DNA from: an uncultured Oscillospiraceae bacterium | GTDB taxonomy: Bacteria > Bacillota > Clostridia > Oscillospirales > Oscillospiraceae | Direction: 5' to 3' | DNA length: 21,151 bases | Assembly (NCBI GenBank): GCA_910585735.1 | Contig: CAJUEU010000033.1 | Span: forward strand, 1-21,151 | Shown here: positions 8,692 through 15,832 of the stretch, in pieces | Layout: each line of letters opens with the position of its first letter | Position numbering within the stretch: position 1 is the stretch's first letter | Translations under genes and position numbers: made by a program | Notes under the pieces: model-generated | Databases searched by the model: none | What the model was told of the DNA's origin: nothing | The model's input: the letters and a program-made list of their open reading frames with translations, nothing else

Positions 8692-8974
8692 AGCGTAAAG
8701 AAAATTTGCCAGGGGCAAATTTTTAGCGTAGGCCCCGGCGAACTTATTTCGCCGGGGGATCACTACTTGGTCTGCACTCCCTTCGTCACCGCCTTCGGAG
8801 GACGTCATTCGGCAAAGCCGAACGACTGTCCCGGCAGCCAAAGGCTGCCCGAGGGAGGCTAAGGGGTTAAGGCTCCCTCTCCGAGGGAGCGGGCTGGCGG
8901 GCAGTGGCAAAGCCGCTGCCGGGATAGTCGTTGGCCAAAGGCCAATGATGTCCCTCGCCAGACTGAGGGAGTGT
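8692..8974. repeat. Palindrome-rich repeat element between mreC and mreD (MITE- or REP-like)
   Basis: The 355-base gap between mreC and mreD (8622-8976) has no gene, but it holds a dense set of hairpins. In order: AAAATTTGCC/GGCAAATTTT (8701-8723); CCCCGGCGAA/TTCGCCGGGG (8733-8757); TTCGGC-AAA-GCCGAA (8808-8822); GGCAGCC-AAA-GGCTGCC (8833-8849); GCTCCCTC-TCC-GAGGGAGC (8872-8890); GGCAGTGGC-AAA-GCCGCTGCC (8900-8920, one G-U); TTGGCC-AAA-GGCCAA (8931-8945); TCCCTC/GAGGGA (8951-8970). On top of that, 8800-8838 and 8915-8953 form a 39-base inverted repeat (30 of 39 match, one change being the paired AAA hairpins), and the ends 8775 and 8973 share CACTCCCT-type termini. It stops 2 bases before the mreC stop codon. 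I read it as a non-coding mobile or repeat element; no protein is supported inside. Confidence 0.8.
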
Positions 8975-8976
8975 AC

Positions 8977-9819
8977 TCAGAACCCGGTGATAACGAAGAC
9001 CTGCTCCACCCCGTTCAGGTCGGCGGCGGGAAGGAGCACGGCGTAGTCGTTCATGCCGCCGGCGTCCGAGCGGACCTGCTCCACATGACCAACCACCAAC
9101 CCGGAGGGATAGGTGGCGGTCCCGCCGGACATGAGGCCCGAGGTAAGAATGGTATCTCCTGAGAGCAAGGGGGTGTTTTCCGGGAGATAAGTGAGCTTCA
9201 GCCGTCCCTGGACCATAAGGGAAAAATCCCCCTCAATAATGGCGGCGGAGTCGGTGCGGGCAATGAGGCCGCCCAGCTCCAGATCCACATCGATGACCGT
9301 AATGAGGGTGGACCAGTTGAGCCCTACCTTATCCACGATCCCGACCAGGTAGCCATACTGGTCCACCACACAGTTTCCCGCCTGGATGCCGGCGGACGAG
9401 CCTTTGCTGATGGTGAGGGTGGAGGACCAGTTGGAGCTTCCGTGGGCGGTGACCTTGGCGTCCACCCAGGTGAACTCCGGCCTTTCCTCCCGCAGGTCCA
9501 GCAGATCCCGGAGGCGCTCGTTTTCCCGGGAGGCGGCCTCCCCTTCCCGGGCCTGGGTCTCCAACTCGGCCACCCGCTGCTTGTACCACTCCAGCTCCTC
9601 GGCCATGGCCTCCCGTTCAAAGGCGTCGGCGTAGATCCCCTCCCCCCAGGCAGTCACCGCCTGAATGCCGTTGCGGAAGGGGGTGGCGATGATTCCCGCC
9701 AGATTGGCAAAGGGGTTGGCGATGCCGCCAAAGGTAAAGGACAGCACCGCCGTGATAAGGGTGATGAGCAGGGCGATAATAAGGATCAGTATTCCGTTGT
9801 TTTTGAAAAAATCTTTCAA
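8977..9819 (-). CDS. mreC: Rod shape-determining protein MreC
   Basis: 280 residues; periplasm-side scaffold of the elongasome that activates PBP2. A short N-terminal cytoplasmic stretch, one membrane helix at about 9-31 (ILILIIALLITLITAVLSF), a coiled coil at about 65-110 (AMAEELEWYKQRVAELETQ onward), then the double beta-barrel with GIQAGNCVVDQYGYLVGIVDKVG and GDTILTSGLMSGGTATYPSGLVVGHVEQV. The start is a TTG at 9819 with AGGAGAAGG just upstream. maf ends 37 bases upstream; mreB, usually found here, is missing. The stop is 2 bases from the repeat element at 8692-8974. Confidence 0.95.
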   Translation of the reverse strand: MKDFFKNNGILILIIALLITLITAVLSFTFGGIANPFANLAGIIATPFRNGIQAVTAWGEGIYADAFEREAMAEELEWYKQRVAELETQAREGEAASRENERLRDLLDLREERPEFTWVDAKVTAHGSSNWSSTLTISKGSSAGIQAGNCVVDQYGYLVGIVDKVGLNWSTLITVIDVDLELGGLIARTDSAAIIEGDFSLMVQGRLKLTYLPENTPLLSGDTILTSGLMSGGTATYPSGLVVGHVEQVRSDAGGMNDYAVLLPAADLNGVEQVFVITGF

Positions 9820-9856
9820 AACGACCTTCTCCTAAAAAAGCAAGACTCAATAACTA

Positions 9857-10426
9857 TTACAAGCACCTTATTCCAAACTCCTTCAGGGTCTCCCCCAGGG
9901 CGCAGACCGGCAGGCCCATTACGTTGAAGTAGTCTCCCCGGATCCCCTCTACCAGGAGTCCCCCCAAAGCCTGGATGCCGTAAGCGCCTGCCTTATCCAT
10001 GGGCTCTCCCGAGGCGATGTAGGCTTCAATTTCCCGTGGCTCCAGGGTCCGAAACTTCACCTGGGTGCACTCGCTGCGGGTGATGACCTGCTCTCCCCGG
10101 CGTACCGTAAAGCCGGTGTACACTTGATGATGATTCCCGGAGAGAAGGGAGAGCATTCGTTTGGCATCGGCTTTGTCCTGAGGCTTGCCCAGGGTCTGCC
10201 CCTCCAGAGCCACCACCGTGTCGGCGGCGATAATGAGGGTGTTTTCATCAAAATCCCGGGCGGCGGCAGCCGCCTTTTCCCGGGAAATAGCCTCCACCAG
10301 CGGCCCGGGGGCCAGCTTGCGGTCCATGTGCTCGTCAATATCGGCGGCATGGACCGTGAAGGAAAGTCCCATCCGCTCCAAAAGCTCCCTCCGCCGGGGA
10401 GATTGGGAGGCAAGAATAATATCCAT
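9857..10426 (-). CDS. maf: Maf-family nucleotide pyrophosphatase
   Basis: 189 residues. Maf proteins hydrolyse non-canonical or modified (d)NTPs such as dTTP/UTP analogues to monophosphates, a house-cleaning role; many Firmicutes keep the gene beside mreBCD. Signatures: LASQSPRRRELL (5-16, the S-x-SPRR loop), IIAADTVV with D69, LGKPQDKADAKRML (79-92) and GEPMDKAGAYGIQ (140-152). The start is the ATG at 10426 with AAGGAG 10 bases upstream. A longer in-frame reading frame (67 extra codons, to 10627) runs through the repeat element and into the dut gene and is rejected. Confidence 0.94.
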   Translation of the reverse strand: MDIILASQSPRRRELLERMGLSFTVHAADIDEHMDRKLAPGPLVEAISREKAAAAARDFDENTLIIAADTVVALEGQTLGKPQDKADAKRMLSLLSGNHHQVYTGFTVRRGEQVITRSECTQVKFRTLEPREIEAYIASGEPMDKAGAYGIQALGGLLVEGIRGDYFNVMGLPVCALGETLKEFGIRCL

Positions 10427-10452
10427 TGAAATGCATCTCCTTGTCACGCTCC

Positions 10453-10594
10453 GCAAAGGGATAACCGCTCGGTTGCTTTCGCACGGTGCCGCCACCGGCG
10501 GCACCTCCTGCCTACGACTCGGCCTGGTCTCCGGGCCGCTTTGCGGCCCTGCGCTCGGCCTTGCTCCAGTCCAAGCGCCCTCGCATCCCTTTGC
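10453..10594. repeat. Palindrome-rich repeat element between dut and maf
   Basis: A non-coding element of about 142 bases fills the 178-base gap between the dut stop and the maf start. Its ends are a perfect 10-base inverted repeat, GCAAAGGGAT (10453-10462) and ATCCCTTTGC (10585-10594). Inside are GGTGCCGCC-ACC-GGCGGCACC (10485-10505) and GGGCCGC-TTT-GCGGCCC (10533-10549). Read on the minus strand it also has a direct AGGCCGAG repeat. It ends 10 bases before the dut stop codon TAA (10605-10607). The layout suggests a small miniature inverted-repeat element; no transposase or target duplication is visible. Confidence 0.65.
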
Positions 10595-10604
10595 TCCACG
10601 CTTC

Positions 10605-11057
10605 TTACACCCTTCCCGTGGAGCCAAACCCGCCAGCCCCCCGGTCGGTGTTGTCCAGATCGTTCACCACGGTGATCTCGGCCTGGGCCACCGGGGTGAT
10701 GACCATCTGGGCGATCCGTTCCCCGGGCTCCACAGTATAGGGCTCCTTGGCATAGCTGCGGAGAGCAACCACCACTTCACCCCGGTAATCGCTGTCAATG
10801 ACCCCCACGCAGTTGGCGGGGGAAAGGCTGTGCTTGATGGCTAGGCCCGAGCGGGCGTAAAGAAGGGCTACCCAGCCCGGGTCGGGCAGGGCGATGGCAA
10901 GCCCGGTGGGGATCAGTGCCTGCTCCCCGGGCAGAATGGTCACGGGCGTGTCGATGCAGGCCCGCAGGTCCATTCCGGCCGAACCGGCGGTGGCGTAAGA
11001 GGGAAAAGGGATGTCCTTCCCCAGCTTAGGGGAGAGGGCTTTGAGCTTCAGTTCCAT
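10605..11057 (-). CDS. dut: Deoxyuridine 5'-triphosphate nucleotidohydrolase (dUTPase)
   Basis: 150 residues; splits dUTP to dUMP and pyrophosphate, keeping uracil out of DNA and supplying dUMP for dTMP synthesis. All five trimeric dUTPase motifs are present: AGSAGMDLRA (24-33), ARSGLAIKHSL (68-78), GVIDSDYRGEV (85-95, catalytic Asp90), GERIAQMVI (112-120) and RGAGGFGSTG (139-148). The ATG is one base after the stop of the U32 gene, with GAGGAG upstream, so the two are translationally close. A repeat element follows its stop. Confidence 0.97.
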   Translation of the reverse strand: MELKLKALSPKLGKDIPFPSYATAGSAGMDLRACIDTPVTILPGEQALIPTGLAIALPDPGWVALLYARSGLAIKHSLSPANCVGVIDSDYRGEVVVALRSYAKEPYTVEPGERIAQMVITPVAQAEITVVNDLDNTDRGAGGFGSTGRV

Positions 11058-11058
11058 A

Positions 11059-13137
11059 TTATTCGACTCCTCGATAGTATAATCCGCGTGTATATTGGCT
11101 GGGGCTCCAGGTGGATTTGTCCTGATAGCGCTCCAGAGCCTGGACACACTCCCAGGGATCCTCGGTGGTGAACATGAGCCGGGCGTAGGTGAGGCCGCAC
11201 CGTTTCCATTCAGGCTTGTCCGCCAGGAAGAGCTTCCGGCTGTTCAGGATCTCGCTGCGGCAGCCCTGGGCCTTGACCACGGGAAACCGCTCTCCCTTTC
11301 GGTCGGTAAGCAGGTTCTCCCCCTCGCAGGCACATTGGCCCGCGTGGTTTTTGATGATGCAGTTTTCCGTGATCATCAGGGGGAGCCGGCCGTAGACAAT
11401 GGCCTCCAGGGGGATGGCCTTACTCAGGTCCCGGAGTTGGGCCAGCATCAGCTCAAAGGAGGCGGTGGCTGAAGCGAAGCCCAGCCGCTTCAGCTCCTTC
11501 AGGCTTTGGGCGTTGAACACCGGGATCCCGAAATCTCCCCGAAGGGTGAAACCCAGGTCCCGGACGGTTTGGGCGTGACCCAGGTTGCCCACCAGGGCCT
11601 CGGTGGCCCCCAGGTCCCTGGCCTTCTCTAAGTATTCCCTGTTTTTCTCCCACTCCCGGTCCCAGATGATCCGGGGGAGGATAACCCCCAGCTTGGTCTC
11701 CCGGCTGAGATTCTTCACATAGTGAGGGTGCTGAGCCAGCTCCTCGGCGGGGACATAGAGGATGGTGGGAGCCAGATTCAAAAGGTCGGCGCTGAGCTGG
11801 CTTGCCCGGCGTACCGACACGGTGAGCTGGGGAAGCTCCCGGGGATTTTCGTACCGGGCTCCCGGCTTGTACTCCCCGGTTCGGACCGGGGGCAGCTCCT
11901 GACGTTTGGCCGAGAGCTTGTCCAATGCCTCCCGGCGCAGGGCGTTAAGGGCAGCCAGGGGCAGATTGAGTCCCTCCTCCACCCGGGAGCGCACCTCCAC
12001 ACACCGATAGGGAGTCCCGCCTGTGCGGGAGAGCTGCTTTTCCACCTGCCCGGCGGTGAGAGGAAGGCTCTGAGCGGGCTGAGGCACGGGGCCGGAGATC
12101 GTTACCACCCGGCCCTCCTCGTCCTCCACGCCAACCTGAGCGGGGGTATTTGCCCGGATCAGCGTATAGAATTTCACGTCCACCAGGGGATTCTCCTGGG
12201 CATAGCTCTGCCGGGCCTGGGCAAAGAGCTCCTTGGGTTCCGGGGTCTTTTCGTTTCGGACGCCGAACATGTCGGGACCTTTCTTGTCGTCAAAATAGCC
12301 TTGAGTAAAACCGTCTCGGGAGAAGGCGGTTTCCAGCTCCTGAAGCTCGGCAGCGGAGGGCATCCGATCCTCCTTGATAAGAGAGGCGTAGATCCGGGTG
12401 ATGACCGCCACATACTCAGGCCGCTTCATCCGTCCTTCCAGCTTCAGGCAGCTTACACCCAGCTTGCGGATCTGCCGAAGCCGGGAGGCCATGCAGGAAT
12501 CCTTCAGGGACAGGGGGTAACTGTCCGGCTTACCTCCCCAACCGTACCTCATCCGGCAGGGCTGGGCACACAGGCCACGGTTGCCGCTTCTCTCCCCTAC
12601 CACGGCGGAAAAGAAACACTGACCCGAGTAGCACATGCACAATGCCCCGTGTCCAAAGACCTCGATCTCAATGGGAGAGTGGTCGCAGATATAGCCGATC
12701 TGGTCGGCGGAGAGCTCCCGGGAGAGGACGGCCCGGGTGAGCCCCAGGTCGGCGCACAGCTTCACGCCGTCCAGGTTGTGGACGGTCATCTGGGTGGAGG
12801 CGTGGACGGGCAGGTCCGGGGCGGCCTGCCTGACCGCCCGCAGTACTCCCAGGTCCTGGACCAGCACGGCGTCAGCCCCCAAAAGGCTGGCCCGCTGGGC
12901 CAGGGCAGCCGCCCCGGGAAGCTCCCGGTCGGTGAGGAGCGTGTTAAGGGTCAGGTAGACCTTTACCCCCCGCAAATGGCAATAGGACACCGCCGCGGCG
13001 AAATCCGCCTCGGTAAAGTTTTTGGCGTTTCGGCGGGCGTTGTAGTCGCCGAACCCCAAATATACGGCGTCCGCCCCGTTCTGTACGGCGGCGGTGAGGG
13101 CCTCCATGGACCCTGCGGGCGCGAGAAGCTCCAGCAT
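11059..13137 (-). CDS. U32-family peptidase, RlhA-like (possible 23S rRNA hydroxylase)
   Basis: 692 residues. N-terminal U32 domain (LELLAPAGSMEALTAAVQNGADAVYLG at the start; HASTQMTVHNLDG at about 116-128; FGHGALCMCYSGQCFFSAVVGERSGNRGLCAQPCR with four Cys at about 161-195). The middle (about 380-485) matches the DUF3656 kind of insert, and the C-terminal part has a further Cys group (ENCIIKNHAGQCACEG, AQGCRSEI). The E. coli relative RlhA/YdcP makes 5-hydroxycytidine at C2501 of 23S rRNA with iron-sulfur and prephenate help; that is family knowledge and an inference here. Most bacterial members are labelled 'peptidase' without shown protease activity. The ATG lies 1 base after the zapA stop; no strong ribosome site of its own is seen, so translation is probably coupled. 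Confidence 0.85.
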   Translation of the reverse strand: MLELLAPAGSMEALTAAVQNGADAVYLGFGDYNARRNAKNFTEADFAAAVSYCHLRGVKVYLTLNTLLTDRELPGAAALAQRASLLGADAVLVQDLGVLRAVRQAAPDLPVHASTQMTVHNLDGVKLCADLGLTRAVLSRELSADQIGYICDHSPIEIEVFGHGALCMCYSGQCFFSAVVGERSGNRGLCAQPCRMRYGWGGKPDSYPLSLKDSCMASRLRQIRKLGVSCLKLEGRMKRPEYVAVITRIYASLIKEDRMPSAAELQELETAFSRDGFTQGYFDDKKGPDMFGVRNEKTPEPKELFAQARQSYAQENPLVDVKFYTLIRANTPAQVGVEDEEGRVVTISGPVPQPAQSLPLTAGQVEKQLSRTGGTPYRCVEVRSRVEEGLNLPLAALNALRREALDKLSAKRQELPPVRTGEYKPGARYENPRELPQLTVSVRRASQLSADLLNLAPTILYVPAEELAQHPHYVKNLSRETKLGVILPRIIWDREWEKNREYLEKARDLGATEALVGNLGHAQTVRDLGFTLRGDFGIPVFNAQSLKELKRLGFASATASFELMLAQLRDLSKAIPLEAIVYGRLPLMITENCIIKNHAGQCACEGENLLTDRKGERFPVVKAQGCRSEILNSRKLFLADKPEWKRCGLTYARLMFTTEDPWECVQALERYQDKSTWSPSQYTRGLYYRGVE

Positions 13138-13138
13138 C

Positions 13139-13453
13139 TTACTTTTTGTTCTGGAGCTTGAAGATCTCCTGGTTCTTCTTGGAGAGCTCCAGCTTCAGGG
13201 AGGCCGATTCCTCCAACAGCTCTTTCATTTGCTTGCGCAGGGCCTCGGCGGCCTCTTGCCCCTTAAAATACTCGTCGGCTACGTTGAGGGCGGCCAGTAC
13301 GGCGGCGTCCTGAATAGAGATCTTGCCTCCGGCGCGGATCTCCCCGATCTTGGCGTCCACATGGGCGGCCACCTTCTCCATGTAGGCGGCGTCCTCAGTG
13401 GCCACCAGGGTATAAGCCTGGTCGTTGATGGTCACGGTAACCTTGTTCTGCAC
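13139..13453 (-). CDS. zapA: Cell division protein ZapA
   Basis: 104 residues, within the usual ZapA size. ZapA bundles FtsZ filaments and steadies the Z-ring. The N-terminal head begins VQNKVTVTINDQAYTLVATEDAAYMEKVAAHVD (positions 1-33), followed by IQDAAVLAALNVADEYFK and a C-terminal coiled coil (about 65-104, QMKELLEESASLKLELSKKNQEIF). The start is GTG at 13453 with GGGAGGGG just upstream. A longer reading frame (to 13561) would begin at the promoter and is rejected. It is the first gene of the long minus-strand string. Confidence 0.9.
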   Translation of the reverse strand: MQNKVTVTINDQAYTLVATEDAAYMEKVAAHVDAKIGEIRAGGKISIQDAAVLAALNVADEYFKGQEAAEALRKQMKELLEESASLKLELSKKNQEIFKLQNKK

Positions 13454-13490
13454 AGTGAGCCCCTCCCTTTTATCTGTATGGTGGTGATTT

Positions 13491-13508
13491 GCCCACCTCC
13501 CGGTGGGC
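13491..13508. other. Small hairpin in the zapA leader
   Basis: GCCCACC (13491-13497) and GGTGGGC (13502-13508), loop TCCC, a 7-bp stem in the 5' leader of zapA between the expected transcription start and the ribosome site. No T run follows. Function unknown; possibly mRNA stability. Confidence 0.4.
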
Positions 13509-13528
13509 GAAAATGAATATACAAAAGT

Positions 13529-13557
13529 ATTATAGCATAGTTCGCCCTGTTTGAAAA
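13529..13557 (-). promoter_or_regulatory. Extended -10 promoter of zapA and the downstream string
   Basis: Minus strand: TGCTATAAT, a perfect TATAAT (13529-13534) with an extended TGn. The -35 is weak: TTTTCA with a 17-base spacer or TTTCAA with 16. It points away from the dnaD promoter in the same intergenic stretch. Confidence 0.75.
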
Positions 13558-13635
13558 ACAAAAAATCGTGAATTTTTCAGGATTTTACGCCAAAAGAAAA
13601 AATTCCGCTTTTTTTCTCCAGCGGATATTTTTCTA

Positions 13636-13664
13636 TTTACGAGACGGGGGTTTTCGTGTAAAAT
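13636..13664 (+). promoter_or_regulatory. Promoter of the dnaD-dnaI pair
   Basis: TTTACG (13636-13641), a 17-base spacer, TAAAAT (13659-13664). Transcription would begin near 13671, giving a leader of about 35 bases with the strong ribosome site AAAGGAGG. The box fit is fair. Confidence 0.65.
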
Positions 13665-13704
13665 AGACTTGATATTTTATATTCTCAGGAAAGGAGGCGT
13701 TTCC

Positions 13705-14682
13705 GTGACGGACAATCCCTATCTCCCCGGACATATCTTATCCCTGGCCGCGGAGGCCGCCGACCGGCTGGTGGCCTCCGGCAGTGGAGACGCCGCCTTG
13801 CTCTACCTCTATCTGATGAAAAACAGCGGAGTCTACCGTCCCGAGGCGGCGGCAAAGGCCCTGCGGTGGGAGGGAGAGCGCTGTGCCGGGGCCCATTCCC
13901 TGCTGTGCAGGCTTTCTCTGGCCCAGCCGGTTTCTCAGCCTGCGCCTCTGTCCCCGGCGGAGGAGCCTCCCGAGTACACCTCGGCGGACATCACCCGGGA
14001 GCTGGAAAACAAGGCTTCTCCCTTCCCCGCTCTGGTGGCCGAGGTCCAGAAGCTGCTGGGCAAGGTGCTTTCCACCAACGACCTGAAGTGTCTCTACACC
14101 ATCTATGACTACACCGGGTTGCCTGCTGAGGTCATTCTTTTGGCGGTGAGCTGGACGATGGAGGAATACCGAAGAAAGTACGGACCCAGCCGCATGCCCC
14201 GCATGCCCCAGATCCAGCGGGAAGCCATCCGCTGGAAAGAGCAGGGGGTGGATACGGTGGAGGGGGCCGAGGCCCATCTCAAGCGGCTCACCCAGCTTCG
14301 GGACCGCTCGGTGCGGATCCTGGCCCTGCTGGACATTCGGGACCGTCCCCCGGTGGCCAGAGAGAAAGAGTATATGGCGGGCTGGGTGGATATGGGCTTT
14401 CCGGACGAGGCCATCCGCATGGCTTACGAGACCACCGTGATGAAAAAGCAGACTATGAATTGGCCCTATATGGATTCTATTCTGAAAAACTGGCATCAGA
14501 AAGGACTTCACACCGTGAAGGAGATCACCGCAGGGGACCGGCAGCGTCCGGCAAGGAAGCCGTCTGCCGCCGCCGGGGCGACCCGGCCCCAGCCCGCCGC
14601 CCCCGGAGAGGCCGACCGCCGGGCCCGGGAGGATATGGAGCGGCTGCGGGAGCTGATGCGAAAAGAAAAGGAGGGGCCATAA
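13705..14682 (+). CDS. DnaD-domain replication/primosome protein
   Basis: 325 residues from the GTG at 13705, which has AAAGGAGG 7 bases upstream (13690-13697). In Firmicutes, DnaD and DnaB primosome proteins help load the replicative helicase at oriC and at stalled forks. The N-terminal part has a winged-helix-like look and a Pro-rich link (PVSQPAPLSPAEEPPE at about 76-90). DnaD/DnaB_2-type domains follow at about 94-190 and 200-275; the second carries the mark Y-M-D-S-I-L-K-N-W-H-Q-K-G (255-267). A basic, Arg/Ala/Pro-rich tail (about 275-325) may bind DNA. The next gene, a DnaI-like loader, starts directly after its stop, which supports a shared replication role. Confidence 0.88.
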   Translation: MTDNPYLPGHILSLAAEAADRLVASGSGDAALLYLYLMKNSGVYRPEAAAKALRWEGERCAGAHSLLCRLSLAQPVSQPAPLSPAEEPPEYTSADITRELENKASPFPALVAEVQKLLGKVLSTNDLKCLYTIYDYTGLPAEVILLAVSWTMEEYRRKYGPSRMPRMPQIQREAIRWKEQGVDTVEGAEAHLKRLTQLRDRSVRILALLDIRDRPPVAREKEYMAGWVDMGFPDEAIRMAYETTVMKKQTMNWPYMDSILKNWHQKGLHTVKEITAGDRQRPARKPSAAAGATRPQPAAPGEADRRAREDMERLRELMRKEKEGP

Positions 14683-15687
14683 ATGGGATATGATTCTACG
14701 GTACTCCGCCGGGCGACCCGGCGGCTGGAGCAGGAGAGAACGCAACGGGAGGCCCGGTCCACCGCCCTGCGGGCCAAGCTTTTTACGCAGTGCCCGGAGC
14801 TTTCCGACCTGGACCGCCAGCTTCGGGGCACGATCCTGGACCTGATCGGCACAAGCCTTCGGATGGGCACCGATCCCACCCCTGCCCTCCAGGTCCTTCG
14901 GGATAAAAATATGGACCTCCAGACCCGGCAGGCTCAGCTGCTTCAGGAGCTTGGCTATCCTCCCGACGCATTGGAGGATAGCCCTTCCTGTAAACGGTGT
15001 GGGGATACCGGCTGGGTCAAGGGAGAGATGTGCGATTGTCTGCGGAGCCTCTGTGCGCAGGAGCAGGTGAAAGAGCTGAGCAAGCTGCTGGCGCTGGGGG
15101 AACAGTCCTTTGACTCCTTTTCCCTGGACTGGTATTCTCCCCTGGACTGGCCGGGAGAGAGCGTATCCCCCAGGGCCAACATGGAGTTTCTCTACGACCT
15201 CTGTCTGAACTACGCTCAGAAATTCGGCCGGTTTTACTTCAAAAACCTCTTCCTCACCGGGGACCCGGGGCTGGGCAAGACCTTCCTGTCGGCCTGTATT
15301 GCCCGGGTGGTGGCCGAGAATGGATTCTCTGTCGTTTACGACACGGCGGTCAATGTTTTTGCCCGGTTTGAGGAACAAAAATTTGGAAAAGACGTCCAAG
15401 AAGGTAGCGAGGCCAAAGAGGAGACCCGGCGGTATCTCAGCTGCGACCTGCTGATCCTGGACGATCTGGGCAGCGAGATGACCACTGCCTTTACCCAGTC
15501 CGCTCTCTACACGTTGGTGAATGCCCGGCTTATGGCGGACAAGGCCACCGTTATCTCCTCCAACCTCAGCATGGACGGGGTGCGGGAGCGTTACAACGGG
15601 CAGACGGCCTCCCGGCTGGAGGGAGAGTACCGGGTCCTTCGGTTTTACGGGGAGGATATCCGCATGAAACGGAAGGCCGGACTGTGA
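14683..15687 (+). CDS. DnaC/DnaI-type AAA+ helicase loader
   Basis: 334 residues; expected to load the DnaB/DnaC-type replicative helicase onto DNA using ATP. An N-terminal helical region with long charged helices, then a zinc-finger-like Cys set C103-x2-C106 and C117-x-C119 (CKRCGDTG and MCDCL). The AAA+ core has Walker A GDPGLGKT (193-200), Walker B LLILDD (256-261), sensor-like SSNLS (292-296) and the arginine-rich YNGQTASRLEGEY (304-316). Its ATG abuts the dnaD stop TAA, with AAAAGGAGGGG upstream, so the pair is likely translated together. The zinc element and order point to a DnaI-type loader more than to a transposon IstB protein; no IS ends are seen. Confidence 0.9.
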   Translation: MGYDSTVLRRATRRLEQERTQREARSTALRAKLFTQCPELSDLDRQLRGTILDLIGTSLRMGTDPTPALQVLRDKNMDLQTRQAQLLQELGYPPDALEDSPSCKRCGDTGWVKGEMCDCLRSLCAQEQVKELSKLLALGEQSFDSFSLDWYSPLDWPGESVSPRANMEFLYDLCLNYAQKFGRFYFKNLFLTGDPGLGKTFLSACIARVVAENGFSVVYDTAVNVFARFEEQKFGKDVQEGSEAKEETRRYLSCDLLILDDLGSEMTTAFTQSALYTLVNARLMADKATVISSNLSMDGVRERYNGQTASRLEGEYRVLRFYGEDIRMKRKAGL

Positions 15688-15730
15688 CGTGCCCTGTCCT
15701 TCTGGCAGGACTTTCCTTAGCGGGAAATCC

Positions 15731-15759
15731 TTGCTTTTCCTGGGAAAGAGGGCTATAAT
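15731..15759 (+). promoter_or_regulatory. Promoter of the large SLH-protein gene
   Basis: TTGCTT (15731-15736), a 17-base spacer and a perfect TATAAT (15754-15759). It gives a leader of about 65-70 bases before the ATG at 15833. No clear terminator was found between the upstream gene and this promoter. Confidence 0.88.
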
Positions 15760-15832
15760 GTAACTTGGCAAGAAAGAACCAAAGACGTTGTTGAGCTATA
15801 TCAATCAGTTTAAGATTACGGAGGTCGATCCT

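Noticed and set aside
8596..8910. Small ORFs of 75-88 codons inside the mreC-mreD gap
   Set aside because: They cross the hairpin element and have no ribosome site or protein pattern; the frames arise from the GC-rich repeats.
10427..10627. N-terminal extension of Maf by 67 codons
   Set aside because: The extra codons run through the repeat element and into dut, the encoded residues are Arg/Pro/Gly-rich and unlike Maf, and the inner ATG has a good ribosome site and the true LASQSPRR start.
15688..15730. Possible terminator after the dnaI-type gene
   Set aside because: The best stem is only about 5 bp (GTCCT/AGGAC) with a broken T run, too weak to call.
13738..15771. A 677-codon open frame on the minus strand across the dnaD and dnaI genes
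   Set aside because: It is antisense to two genes with clear motifs (Walker A/B, DnaD marks) and no start signal supports it. Long GC-rich antisense frames are common here.
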